Source: Clostridiales bacterium
GTDB lineage: Bacteria > Bacillota > Clostridia > Oscillospirales > Butyricicoccaceae
NCBI GenBank assembly: GCA_019421385.1
Contig: JAHZFK010000016.1
Coordinates: 3,988 to 67,987, forward strand
DNA length: 64,000 nucleotides
Reading direction: 5' to 3'
The position numbers were made by a program, and so were the translations under genes. The stretch's first letter is position 1. Every line of letters begins with the position of its first letter. Positions 22,782-30,488 of the stretch are shown piece after piece. The notes below the pieces were generated by a model. The model searched no databases. It was not told where the DNA came from and saw nothing but the letters and a program-made list of their open reading frames with translations.

Positions 22782-23069
22782 ATGCAACAGTGTGTCCAGT
22801 TGGTTTCAGATCCTAAAGTCGCTGGTGTCACAATTCTGGTGCAGTACGATATGCGATGCCGGCGAAAAAAACGCGAAAAGCGCGCTTATATGGCGTTGCG
22901 CAAGGCGGGCGTGAAAGATAATGCAGCCAAGACAATATTGTTTGGGATGCGGTGTCTTTCTGCAAATCCAAAGAATAAGCGCAAACGCAGGATTGGCGTT
23001 TTTGGCGGCACATATCAATGGGAATGCATCGGAAAAAAGACAAAGAAACGCATGGGAGTAAAGGAGTAA
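22782..23069 (+). CDS. Basic early phage protein
   Basis: ATG 22782 gives 95 residues, very rich in Lys and Arg ('MRCRRKKREKRAYMALRKAG', 'KNKRKRRIGVF'). The repeated basic clusters suggest nucleic acid binding. Only a weak AAGGTG ribosome site precedes it, so it may be translationally coupled to the frameshifted gene 3 bases upstream. Not recognised. Confidence 0.55.
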   Translation: MQQCVQLVSDPKVAGVTILVQYDMRCRRKKREKRAYMALRKAGVKDNAAKTILFGMRCLSANPKNKRKRRIGVFGGTYQWECIGKKTKKRMGVKE

Positions 23070-23074
23070 ACACA

Positions 23075-23308
23075 ATGCAACGACCTATCAGCGAATATCA
23101 GGCGATGTCGCCCGCGCAGATTCTTGACGATCCGGATGCGCCAGAGACCTTGAAAATCCGCGCGCGAAACCTGCTGTCGCAGCAGCAGGAGCAGCTTACC
23201 GCGGAGGCCATGAAAGAGCAAGCATATATGGAACGTCTGGCCCGCTACGCCTATGAGCGCGCCGCCCAGGAAGGAACGGCAGTGGACATGCAACGGACAG
23301 GCTGGTAA
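23075..23308 (+). CDS. Small early phage protein
   Basis: ATG 23075 follows AAAGGAGTAAACACA. The 77 residues are helical and acidic to neutral, with 'ETLKIRARNLLSQQQEQLTA'. It has no membrane segment and no recognised family. It belongs to a string of small, tightly spaced early genes between the Cro-like protein and PcfK-like protein. Confidence 0.6.
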   Translation: MQRPISEYQAMSPAQILDDPDAPETLKIRARNLLSQQQEQLTAEAMKEQAYMERLARYAYERAAQEGTAVDMQRTGW

Positions 23309-23340
23309 CGGCATAGGATGATGGAAAGGGGGCGGTGCCG

Positions 23341-23520
23341 ATGGCAATTGTGAAAACGTATCAATGCGGGCATGTGAAGGTACATATTGACGATGACTGC
23401 TACCGGGATGCATCGCCGGAGGAAATCCAAAGAAGAATCCAGCACATGCTCGACGTTACGGGCGAGGTGCTATACGGGATTCAGATGAGGGAGCTGGAAG
23501 AAAGTGAAATGGGCGTTTAA
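23341..23520 (+). CDS. Small early phage protein
   Basis: ATG 23341 follows GAAAGGGGGCGGTGCCG. The 59-residue product has 'YQCGHVKVHIDDDCYRDASP' near its start: a Cys/His pair and acidic stretch that could bind metal, although only two Cys are present. The end overlaps the next GTG by 17 bases. Not recognised. Confidence 0.55.
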   Translation: MAIVKTYQCGHVKVHIDDDCYRDASPEEIQRRIQHMLDVTGEVLYGIQMRELEESEMGV

Positions 23521-23749
23521 GGCGGCGGCATACTGCTGCGGCGGTATCATTGGCGTGGCCGCCGCAGCATGGGATGCTGACTGGTGCAGCGGAATCTCTT
23601 TTGTGATGATCCTGATCGGCTGCGGGTGCGGGCTGTTTGTGGCATTGCATGAGCTAGCAGTCATCAGCGCTTTTGAGAAGAAAGAAAAAGAGGCCATCCA
23701 GCGCAGCGCGCGGAAGGCCGAGTTTTTTCGGGAGATGGACAAGCTATGA
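23504..23749 (+). CDS. Small membrane protein
   Basis: GTG 23504 behind GGAGCTGGAAGAAA gives 81 residues with two hydrophobic segments (about 4-22 and 28-50, the second 'FVMILIGCGCGLFVALHELA') and a charged C-terminal helix. The stop overlaps the next start (ATGA). Unknown function; might act at the membrane in exclusion or replication. Confidence 0.55.
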   Translation: MKWAFKAAAYCCGGIIGVAAAAWDADWCSGISFVMILIGCGCGLFVALHELAVISAFEKKEKEAIQRSARKAEFFREMDKL

Positions 23750-23919
23750 AGCACACAAACGACCGAATTACGCGGTATAAGCAGAAGCGAATACAGGAAT
23801 TGTTTCTTGTTCGATGCGAGCAGGACGCGAGACGCAAAAAGCAGGAGGCGGCGGCGAAGCGGGCGCGGCTGGAAAAGCTGCTGCTGCAACGACTGGAGGC
23901 GCGCCGTGCGGGAATTTAG
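23746..23919 (+). CDS. Small basic coiled-coil protein
   Basis: ATG 23746 overlaps the preceding stop. The 57 residues are nearly all charged and helical ('ITRYKQKRIQELFLVRCEQD', then many Arg/Lys/Glu). It probably folds as a single coil. It overlaps the next gene by 14 bases. No family recognised. Confidence 0.5.
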   Translation: MKHTNDRITRYKQKRIQELFLVRCEQDARRKKQEAAAKRARLEKLLLQRLEARRAGI

Positions 23920-24205
23920 CGGGCTGGAGGTTCGTGCGTACTGCCAGACGGCGGACATGCCACGCGTGCGCGTTGACCGGCTGCGGGTGATCGCGTACAA
24001 GACGGTATTCGGTGAGGTCGAATATAGCTTGATGGGCCGGATGGGGCGCACGGGCGAGGAATGGCCGATGGCGCGGCCGGTGAATGATTTTGCCGCCGCG
24101 TGGGCGCAAAAAGAAAGGATGGAAAAACAAATTGAGCAGGCGAGACGCGAAGAAACGGAGCGAGCAAGCAAGCGTGATATACCGCTATCCGCAAGGGCGG
24201 TTTGA
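23906..24205 (+). CDS. Early phage protein
   Basis: The likely start is GTG 23906 (CTGGAGGCGCGCC upstream), giving 99 residues that begin 'VREFSGLEVRAYCQTADMPR'. The N-terminal half looks like a small beta/alpha domain and the rest is a charged helix, 'AQKERMEKQIEQARREE'. Not recognised. It overlaps the next small frame. Confidence 0.5.
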   Translation: MREFSGLEVRAYCQTADMPRVRVDRLRVIAYKTVFGEVEYSLMGRMGRTGEEWPMARPVNDFAAAWAQKERMEKQIEQARREETERASKRDIPLSARAV

Positions 24206-24344
24206 GGTGATCGAGACCACGGGAAGGAACGCATTCGGAAATACGTACAGCATCCGCGAGGCGGTGCTGACACCGGAGCGGGATGCGCGCGGGCTGCTGA
24301 CCGATGCGGACAAGCCGGAGCGAGAGGGTTATTCGAGGAAATGA
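24174..24344 (+). CDS. Small early phage protein
   Basis: GTG 24174 gives 56 residues beginning 'VIYRYPQGRFEVIETTG', a beta-hairpin-like start, and ending in a polar tail. The ribosome site is poor and it overlaps the upstream gene by 32 bases, so translation may be coupled. Coding status is tentative. Confidence 0.4.
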   Translation: MIYRYPQGRFEVIETTGRNAFGNTYSIREAVLTPERDARGLLTDADKPEREGYSRK

Positions 24345-24345
24345 A

Positions 24346-24381
24346 AACCGGCTGCCGAGGGTAGAAGCTCGACAGCCGGTT
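24346..24381 (+). terminator. Hairpin at the end of the small early genes
   Basis: AACCGGCTG (24346-24354) and CAGCCGGTT (24373-24381) form a 9-bp stem with an inner CGAG/CTCG stem. No T run follows. It could stabilise or separate transcripts before the PcfK-like gene. Confidence 0.4.
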
Positions 24382-24432
24382 AACAAAATATTAAGGTACT
24401 GCAAGTATAGCAGGTTTTGGGAGGTTCGTCAA

Positions 24433-24819
24433 ATGAACAATATGGAAAAGATTCGCCAGAAGGTGCAGGAAGCGAGGCCGGAGAGCGGTGCGCGGCAGAT
24501 CGGAGAGGTCGTGCTGATGATCGCAGCGGCAAGCGAGCAGGCTGCGGAAATCATTGCCGCGGACCTTGAGAACGAAAGTATGAGCCTTGCAAAGTGCTAT
24601 GAGGCGCTGTGTGACTACGCGAAGAAGCATCAGAAAGGCGGATTTTGTGGATACATGTGCAACAGCTTGGACATGGCGAATCCTGTGATTCAAGTTGTAA
24701 GTGATTTTTACAAGTTGCCGAAAGAGGTGTTTGATGAACAAAAACCCAAGTGCTTGGGTGAGACAAGCGAAGCTGCAACGGAGGGAGCAGGAAACATTGA
24801 CCTGCTCGATCTGCTATGA
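24433..24819 (+). CDS. PcfK/AcrIIA9-like protein
   Basis: ATG 24433 gives 128 residues. The core 'MSLAKCYEALCDYAKKHQKG' followed by 'VIQVVSDFYKLPKEVFDE' resembles the PcfK-like family, which also contains the Cas9 inhibitor AcrIIA9. The next gene is PcfJ-like and overlaps by 4 bases, the same pair seen on conjugative plasmids and phages. It could be a replication or transfer accessory or an anti-CRISPR; the sequence alone cannot decide. An imperfect CCCAAGTGCTTGGG palindrome lies within it. Confidence 0.6.
   Translation: MNNMEKIRQKVQEARPESGARQIGEVVLMIAAASEQAAEIIAADLENESMSLAKCYEALCDYAKKHQKGGFCGYMCNSLDMANPVIQVVSDFYKLPKEVFDEQKPKCLGETSEAATEGAGNIDLLDLL
24745..24758. repeat. 14-bp near-palindrome CCCAAGTGCTTGGG, copy C
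   Basis: One base differs from the perfect palindromes at 29807 and 48893. It lies within the PcfK-like gene. Confidence 0.4.
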
Positions 24820-26372
24820 GACGAGCGGAGGACGCGCCGGCGCTCTGCGCGTCGGACGTGAGCGAGCGGATCAGCGCGATCGTGGAGCATAAAGAGTTCT
24901 TGTTTTACCGGGTGGCGCAGTCAGATGATCTTGATTGGGTGCTGGGCGCGCCAGATGATGGATATGAAATGTTCTGCACGGCGTGCGGACAGCGGTTTTT
25001 TGAGAAGCGAGATCGTAAGCATACAGCAAAGCATTATTTGCGCTGTCCGAAGTGTTTTGCGAAAGTCACGGCGGGCCGTTGGAGAGATCGGGCGCGGATG
25101 GAGGCAATCCAGTTTGCTTTCCACACATGGACGCGCGGCGAGGGGCAGGATATCTGGTTCCGGTCGTTTCAGGTGAGCATGAACCGCGATTTTGAAAACG
25201 CGGATAAATACGACATTTTCGAGTATTGCCGCGTGTGTTTCCGTGAGGGCGGTGCGCTCAAGTGGACACGCAGCCGTAACTGGTTTGAAGGCGTGAAACC
25301 GTGGCAGCCAGTGAAAACAGTATGCTTTAAGCGGTGGCATGGCGCTTATGGCGTTACACGGGATGATTTTCAGGACGGCGTGACCGAGGAAACCGTACAG
25401 GGGAGCTGTTTGCAATATGCGCCCGGCGAGGCGGTGGGGCTACTGGACGACCCGATCGCGTTTTATGCGCTGTTTTGCAAGTATCCAGCGGTCGAGTATG
25501 TTTGGAAAATGGGATTTGCGCGGCTGTTCCATGATCGGGAATGCGGCGGCGGTGCGGAGTTTAACCGTGTAGTGAACCTACGCGCGAAGCGACCGGACAA
25601 GCTGTTCCCGAAGCTGGACAAGGCGGATTTGCGGTTACTGCGCGAGCGCCGCGACTTACACTTGCGTGCGATCGTAGAATACATAAAGCTGAAACAGGCG
25701 AGCGCGTCAACCAACCGGAATAAACTGGCCGAATGGGCGGTGCAGCTTGGCGGTTGGAGCGATGACTTTTGGAGACTGCCGGAGCGATGTGGAACAGATG
25801 TGCGCGGGCTGCTGCGCTACTGTGACAAGCAGGCGGGGCGGCGCAAGGTTCGGCTGGGTAATGTTTTGCATGAGCTGCGCGATTATCTCGACCAGCTTGA
25901 CCGGCTGGGCGTGAACGGTGGTGACCGTATGCCGCATGATCTGCACGAGGCGCATGCGCGGCTGAGTGAGCGCGAGCGCAGGATCAAGAACAGGAAGCTT
26001 AATATGCCGTTTCGAATTCGGCGGCATCTGTTGCGCTGGATGTGCTGGAAGCATAACGGGATGTTCATCCGTCCGGTGGATTCGGCGGACGAACTGACCC
26101 GTGAGGGAGAACAGCAGCAAAACTGCGTGGCAGGGTACGCCAAGAGACACGCGGAGGGGAAAACGATTATTTTGTTGCTGCGAAAATGCAGCGAGCCATG
26201 TAAAAGTTGGCACACGGTGGAGATTGACCCGGAAAGTTTGACATGCCGACAGTGCTATGCGGCACGAAACATGCAGCGAACGCCGGAAGCGGATGCATTC
26301 ATGGAGGCATATTTGGAGCATTTGCGGCGGGTACGACCGCGCAACCGGAAAAAGGAAAGGAGAGCGGCATAA
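24816..26372 (+). CDS. PcfJ-like protein
   Basis: A 518-residue protein. A zinc-finger-like motif lies near residues 52-80 ('FCTACGQRFF', 'RCPKCFAKVTAG'). The C-terminal third holds the PcfJ signature: 'ELTREGEQQQNCVAGYAKRH', 'HTVEIDPESLTCRQCYAARN'. PcfJ proteins accompany PcfK on mobile elements; their biochemical role is unknown. The gene overlaps the PcfK-like gene (ATGA) and ends just before the DUF3102 gene, so the three probably form a unit. Confidence 0.8.
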   Translation: MRRAEDAPALCASDVSERISAIVEHKEFLFYRVAQSDDLDWVLGAPDDGYEMFCTACGQRFFEKRDRKHTAKHYLRCPKCFAKVTAGRWRDRARMEAIQFAFHTWTRGEGQDIWFRSFQVSMNRDFENADKYDIFEYCRVCFREGGALKWTRSRNWFEGVKPWQPVKTVCFKRWHGAYGVTRDDFQDGVTEETVQGSCLQYAPGEAVGLLDDPIAFYALFCKYPAVEYVWKMGFARLFHDRECGGGAEFNRVVNLRAKRPDKLFPKLDKADLRLLRERRDLHLRAIVEYIKLKQASASTNRNKLAEWAVQLGGWSDDFWRLPERCGTDVRGLLRYCDKQAGRRKVRLGNVLHELRDYLDQLDRLGVNGGDRMPHDLHEAHARLSERERRIKNRKLNMPFRIRRHLLRWMCWKHNGMFIRPVDSADELTREGEQQQNCVAGYAKRHAEGKTIILLLRKCSEPCKSWHTVEIDPESLTCRQCYAARNMQRTPEADAFMEAYLEHLRRVRPRNRKKERRAA

Positions 26373-27281
26373 ATGAGTGAAAGTGTTGTAGCGGTGCGGT
26401 CCATCGAGATCGTGACCGCGGAGATTTACACCATCCGCGACAATGTGGCGCGGGTGTTTATGGATGGTGTCATCCAGATTGGGCGGCGGCTGGAGGAGGC
26501 AAAGCAGCTTGTCCCGCAGGGAGAGTGGCTGAATTATCTGGACACGAAGCTGGGGTACAAGCCCAGCACCGCGCAGAACTACATGCGCATTGCGCGCGAG
26601 TTTGGAGACGGGCAGGTGGGGCTTTCCGGAAAGACAGCGAGCGACTTTTTCGGGAATCTCGGCTATTCGCAGCTGCTGCCGCTGCTCGGTCTGCCGGAGG
26701 AGGAGCGCGAGCAGCTGGCTGAGGAACACGATCTTGCCGGCATGAGCAGTCGCGAGATACAGGCGCTTGTCAAGGAGCGGGACGAGGCCAAGGCCGCCGC
26801 CGCTGCGGCGCAGGAGCAGGCGGACAAGCAGGGGCAGGAGGCGCGCAGCGCGCGGGATGCGTTGGCGACTGCCAAAGATAAGTTGAAAGTGGAAAAGCAA
26901 AAAGCACAGGAGCAGGCAGAGGCAGCTAAGGCAAATGCGGAGACTGCTGCGGAATTGCAGCGCCGGCTGGATGAGCTGGCCGCGCAGGCCAACCAGCCGC
27001 GTGAGCTGACCGACGAGGAGCGCGCTGCACTGCGCGCAGAGGTAGTCGCCGAGCAGGGTAAGGCCTTGAAGGCGGCGGAAGACCGTGCCGCCGAGGCGCT
27101 GGCAAAGCTGGAGAAGGTCAAGAACCCGGCTGCGCATAAGGTTAATTTCCTGTTTGGGGAGCTGAACAGTACGTTTAATAGACTGAGGGAGGCACTGCAG
27201 GAGTTGGCCAAGTCAGACCAAGACGCAGCGGGAAAAATGGCGGCAGCAATTGCAAAAAATATTGGAGGTTGGAATTTATGA
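26373..27281 (+). CDS. DUF3102 family protein
   Basis: A 302-residue protein. The N-terminal 110 residues ('GVIQIGRRLEEAKQLVPQGE', 'KPSTAQNYMRIAREFG') match DUF3102, a helix-turn-helix-like region found in phage and ICE proteins related to ParB/KorB-like DNA binders. Residues 150-235 are a long Ala/Gln/Glu coiled coil. The tail 'SDQDAAGKMAAAIAKNIGGW' is helical. It may organise or partition phage DNA. It starts at the base after the PcfJ-like stop. Confidence 0.75.
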   Translation: MSESVVAVRSIEIVTAEIYTIRDNVARVFMDGVIQIGRRLEEAKQLVPQGEWLNYLDTKLGYKPSTAQNYMRIAREFGDGQVGLSGKTASDFFGNLGYSQLLPLLGLPEEEREQLAEEHDLAGMSSREIQALVKERDEAKAAAAAAQEQADKQGQEARSARDALATAKDKLKVEKQKAQEQAEAAKANAETAAELQRRLDELAAQANQPRELTDEERAALRAEVVAEQGKALKAAEDRAAEALAKLEKVKNPAAHKVNFLFGELNSTFNRLREALQELAKSDQDAAGKMAAAIAKNIGGWNL

Positions 27282-27371
27282 ATGCAAAAAGAGCGCGATT
27301 ATTGGTCGCACATACAGAAAGAAGCCCGCCGGATATGGCGGGAAATGAAAAAAGAAAAGGCCGCCCCGTGA
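27282..27371 (+). CDS. Possible 29-residue small protein
   Basis: Two starts are possible. ATG 27282 encodes 29 amphipathic residues ('YWSHIQKEARRIWREMKKEK'); ATG 27278, in another frame, overlaps the DUF3102 stop and is better spaced from GGAGG, but its 48-residue product looks less protein-like. The frame at 27282 ends in the stem of a GC hairpin (27362-27381). Coding is uncertain. Confidence 0.35.
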   Translation: MQKERDYWSHIQKEARRIWREMKKEKAAP

Positions 27372-27435
27372 TGGGGCGGCTGCATGCGTATCACGGGCCG
27401 TGGGTGCAGGAGCCGGGCCGGTGACGGAGGTATTT

Positions 27436-28278
27436 ATGCTGATACAAAAAGAAGAGGCAAACGGCAATCTTTATCAGTTGTCGTTATTTTCAAGCGGATA
27501 TTTGTCGGGGCAATCACCACGGCAGCGGGCAGCGCGAGAGAAGAAAACAGAGGAATACAAGAAGCGGATCAACGCGCGGGCGCGGCTTTGGCGGCTAATG
27601 CAGATTATCTGCGCGAATTTTATCGAGATGCGGGATTTGTTTGTGTGTCTGACCTACGCGGAAGCGCCGGAGAACGAGGGGCGCTGCTTGGAAGCATTTC
27701 ACCGAAAAATCAAGCGCGCACTGGACAAACTCGGCATCGAGCATGCTTACATTGCGGTGACAACGGCGCACGATATGCCGGAAGCGGACACGCAGGTGCG
27801 TGTGCATCACCACCTGATTATGCGCGGTGCGTTGGGGCCGGGCATGTACAACCGGCTGCGGGATGAGATAGACCGCTGCTGGGGACGCGGCACGGTGGAC
27901 GTGCGGCCGCTACGGCAGAATAAGGAGTTTTTTGAGGACACGGCGAAATATTTCCTTGACCAGCCAACGGAAGAGGGCGCACGCAAATACTCATGCAGCC
28001 GCAATTTGCGGCCGCCGAATGAGCCAATTCGTCTCAGGCTGCCAGAGTCTGCGGCAAAGCAGATCGAGCCGCCGCCGGGCGTTGTGGTGATCGACGATGA
28101 TCGGAGCGATAACGAGTTTGGGCATTATCGGTATATTGTCGCGCGGATAGAGGACAGAAAGGCATTCGACGCATATTGGGAAAAGCAGCGCAAGCGCGCT
28201 GCGCCTGATCCGTGGGAGCGGCTACGGAGGAGAAAATGGCGCGAGCAGCAGCGTCCGCCGATGGTGCTGCATACATAG
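27436..28278 (+). CDS. HUH-type replication initiator-like protein
   Basis: ATG 27436 behind GACGGAGGTATTT gives 280 residues. Motif I 'RDLFVCLTYAEAP' (near 65-78), the HUH motif 'VRVHHHLIMRG' (near 120-130) and the catalytic Tyr region 'FEDTAKYFLDQP' (near 165-176), followed by 'KYSCSRNL', match rolling-circle Rep endonucleases. Such an enzyme nicks one strand and stays covalently bound through Tyr. In a tailed prophage it suggests rolling-circle initiation or a domesticated plasmid Rep. The C-terminal 50 residues are basic. Confidence 0.7.
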   Translation: MLIQKEEANGNLYQLSLFSSGYLSGQSPRQRAAREKKTEEYKKRINARARLWRLMQIICANFIEMRDLFVCLTYAEAPENEGRCLEAFHRKIKRALDKLGIEHAYIAVTTAHDMPEADTQVRVHHHLIMRGALGPGMYNRLRDEIDRCWGRGTVDVRPLRQNKEFFEDTAKYFLDQPTEEGARKYSCSRNLRPPNEPIRLRLPESAAKQIEPPPGVVVIDDDRSDNEFGHYRYIVARIEDRKAFDAYWEKQRKRAAPDPWERLRRRKWREQQRPPMVLHT

Positions 28279-28595
28279 GAAATGGTTGCAAAAAGACCGC
28301 GGCAGGGCCCGCTTTTCTGGCTTGTAACCCGTCTAACTATTCCGACACCTGTTTTTTGTCAGGTTCGGACAGCGTTGGACGATGGGGCGGGAAAACGGAT
28401 GTAAACACGGCTTGCGGCCGGAGGTTGACAGGGGGAGAACTTCAAAAGACGCATGGTTTTTGCAGCAGTTAGGGCGGGAAACGGGATTTGACAAAAAAAC
28501 AACTCGTTTCTTCTGTCGGATCGGATGCCGAGAGCGGAAAACCATGAGAAACGCGCGTCAGTGGGTGGACGCTGGACAAAGGAGGACGGAACGGC
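28279..28595 (+). other. Non-coding stretch before the ArpU-like gene
   Basis: About 317 bases. Open frames here have poor coding character. It contains two TTGACA-like hexamers (for example 28488-28493) without a good -10 partner. It might hold a replication origin for the upstream Rep-like protein, but I see no iterons and no clear nick hairpin. Confidence 0.4.
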
Positions 28596-28973
28596 ATGAC
28601 AAAAGAGAGGCTGCGGCAGTTGGACAGCCTGATCGATGAGCAGAGAGAGGAAGAGGAACGGCTTGCCAGGGAGCGCCGGCACATTGAGCGGATGGAATAC
28701 GAGTTTGGGGTCGGCTGCCTTTTTGGTCACGAGCAGTTGGAGGCGACGCGCGCACGGGTGCGGGAGCTGGCCGCGCGGCGCATGGACGAGGCCGAGGCGG
28801 TGCGGCTTTGGGTGGAGCAGATCAAGGACGCGACAGTCCGGAGGGCGTTTAAGCTGCGGTATCTGGACGGCCTTTCGTGGGGCGTCATCGCGCGGCGTAT
28901 GGGGTACGCCAATGACAGCGGGCCGCGGATGCTGTGCGCTCGGCATCTGGCGGGGGAGTCAGATGCCAGTTGA
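28596..28973 (+). CDS. ArpU/RinA-like late transcription regulator
   Basis: A 125-residue protein behind AAAGGAGGACGGAACGGC. Its N-terminal 55 residues form a charged coil. The C-terminal part, 'VRRAFKLRYLDGLSWGVIAR', is a sigma region 4-like helix-turn-helix, as in ArpU, RinA and DUF1492 phage regulators that switch on late genes. It lies just before the late operon, whose promoters carry direct repeats, so it is the best candidate activator for them. Confidence 0.7.
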   Translation: MTKERLRQLDSLIDEQREEEERLARERRHIERMEYEFGVGCLFGHEQLEATRARVRELAARRMDEAEAVRLWVEQIKDATVRRAFKLRYLDGLSWGVIARRMGYANDSGPRMLCARHLAGESDAS

Positions 28974-29014
28974 CGAAACGAACCGATTTTGCAAACACAG
29001 TTGACAAGGCTGTT

Positions 29015-29095
29015 TTGACCGTTCGACAAGGTACTCCTTTTAGAACGGGTTGGACGAGCCCTGTTTTCTTACGCCTTGACAGTTCGTAAAGGTAC
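29015..29095 (+). repeat. Two 20-bp direct repeats before the resolvase gene
   Basis: TTGACCGTTCGACAAGGTAC (29015-29034) and TTGACAGTTCGTAAAGGTAC (29076-29095) share 17 of 20 bases, 61 bases apart. A partial third copy, TTGACGAAACG, lies near 28971, and an inverted GACGAACG lies near 29138. Placement before a serine resolvase suggests res-like subsites or autoregulatory operators. Confidence 0.55.
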
Positions 29096-29167
29096 AGAAC
29101 AATAAAAACGGACGTTTGCATAAAAATAGGGATATTGACGAACGGAAAAGAAAGGAGTTGGCGAAAA

Positions 29168-29779
29168 ATGGCAAGCAAGACGTTTTACTATGGAAGAGTG
29201 AGCACAAGGGAGCAAAACTTAGACCGCCAGATTGAGGCGTTCCGCGCGCTGGGCGCAGACGAGCGGGATATTATTACCGACAAGGAGAGCGGCAAGGACA
29301 TTGACCGGCCGGGATACCGTGCTCTGCGCGATTCGCTTCTCCGGCCGGGGGACACGCTGGTTGTGAAATCCCTTGACCGCCTTAGCCGCAGCAAGGCAGA
29401 TATCAAGGCTGAGCTGGAGCATTACAAGCGCAATGGCATCCGGGTAAAAATAATTGACCTGCCGACGACCATGATTGATTTGCCGGATGGGCAGGATTGG
29501 GTGATTGAGATGGCAAACAATATCCTGATCGAGGTGCTTGGGACGATCGCGGAGCAGGAGCGCCTGACCATCCGCCAGAGGCAGGCAGAGGGGATAGCAG
29601 CAGCAAAGGCGCAGGGAAAAAATCTCGGCCGCCGGGCGGTGCAGCCGCCGGAAGGGTTTGGAGAGGTGGTGCGCCGGTGGCGAGCGGGAGAAATCACCGC
29701 CGCTGAGGCAATGCGGCAGACGGGCGTGAAAAAGACGACGTTTTATAAGCTGGTGAAACAGGGCAAGGGCGCGGTGTGA
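29168..29779 (+). CDS. Small serine recombinase (resolvase/invertase)
   Basis: ATG 29168 follows AAAGGAGTTGGCGAAAA. The 203-residue enzyme has 'TFYYGRVSTREQNLDRQ' with catalytic Ser12, 'KSLDRLSRSKADIKAELEH' and a C-terminal helix-turn-helix ('ITAAEAMRQTGVKKTTFYKL'). It is distinct from the large integrase at the left end. It could resolve phage genome dimers, invert a segment or regulate. No inverted-repeat-flanked invertible segment is visible, so resolution at the upstream direct repeats is the likelier role. Confidence 0.85.
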   Translation: MASKTFYYGRVSTREQNLDRQIEAFRALGADERDIITDKESGKDIDRPGYRALRDSLLRPGDTLVVKSLDRLSRSKADIKAELEHYKRNGIRVKIIDLPTTMIDLPDGQDWVIEMANNILIEVLGTIAEQERLTIRQRQAEGIAAAKAQGKNLGRRAVQPPEGFGEVVRRWRAGEITAAEAMRQTGVKKTTFYKLVKQGKGAV

Positions 29780-29806
29780 GCCGCGCTCTTTTTCTTTGGG
29801 TAAAAT

Positions 29807-29820
29807 CCCAAGCGCTTGGG
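29807..29820. repeat. 14-bp perfect palindrome CCCAAGCGCTTGGG, copy A
   Basis: The same palindrome recurs at 48893-48906 and with one change at 24745-24758, all inside prophage 2. This copy lies between the resolvase gene and the first late promoter. A role as a protein binding site is inferred from recurrence only. Confidence 0.5.
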
Positions 29821-29882
29821 CGCGCGTGCCGCATGGACAGTCTTAGCGGCGGTAAACGAAAAAATTTTGCGGAAAAGCAAAC

Positions 29883-29915
29883 TTGTGCGTTTTGTGCGTT
29901 TTGTGCGTGTATAGT
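29883..29915 (+). promoter_or_regulatory. Iteron-type late promoter P1 before terminase
   Basis: Three 9-bp tandem units (TTGTGCGTT, TTGTGCGTT, TTGTGCGTG, starting 29883, 29892, 29901) run straight into a -10 box TATAGT (29910-29915). There is no normal -35; the repeats take its place, as expected for an activator-dependent promoter. Two relatives lie at 44550 and 44660. Confidence 0.75.
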
Positions 29916-29957
29916 AATGCTCAAGCAAAAGACGCGCGGGGCAAGGAGGTGGGCGCG

Positions 29958-30488
29958 TTGAAAGGAAGCAAGTACACAGACGAGGACCGCGAGCGGGCAC
30001 TTGCCTTGATTTCCTCCGGTATGTCACCAACAAAGGCGGCAAAGAAGCTCGGGTTTCCGAAGTCGACCGTCTGCCACTGGTGGAACACGCAAATGCAGGA
30101 TGATGAGGACGTTGTCGCAAAGCGCATGGAAGCTCGGCGCGCATCGGTCGAGAAGTGCGGCAGGATCGTAGATCGGGCGCTCGGCGCGATCGGGAAAAAG
30201 GTCACGGCAGCAGCCAGCGAGTGCCGGGAAGTGGACGACGGGCTGAAAGTGCTGAAAAAGGCAGCCAAAGATGGCGTGATCGCGCTCAGCGAGGAGGACG
30301 TGAAAAAGCTCAAGTACATACTCGCGGATTATACCGGCATCGGATTGCGGGAGTTGTCCGGCAGCATGAAGGACGTGCATGCGCTCCAGCAGTCACTTGA
30401 GGAGCAGCTGCTTGATGCACCGGACGCCGCGCAAGAGCTGCATGTGCAGCTGACACTGGTTGACCCGGCAAAGGTGAACAGCGCATGA
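29958..30488 (+). CDS. terS: Terminase small subunit
   Basis: TTG 29958 is supported by AAGGAGGT 7 bases upstream. The 176-residue protein has an N-terminal helix-turn-helix ('GMSPTKAAKKLGFPKSTVCH') that would recognise the packaging site, a helical middle, and a C-terminal tail overlapping the large subunit start (ATGA). Position before the ATPase and HTH content fit TerS. Confidence 0.8.
   Translation: MKGSKYTDEDRERALALISSGMSPTKAAKKLGFPKSTVCHWWNTQMQDDEDVVAKRMEARRASVEKCGRIVDRALGAIGKKVTAAASECREVDDGLKVLKKAAKDGVIALSEEDVKKLKYILADYTGIGLRELSGSMKDVHALQQSLEEQLLDAPDAAQELHVQLTLVDPAKVNSA

Noticed and set aside
29135..29779. Invertase with an invertible segment
   Set aside because: I found only direct repeats near the recombinase and no inverted pair flanking a gene segment.
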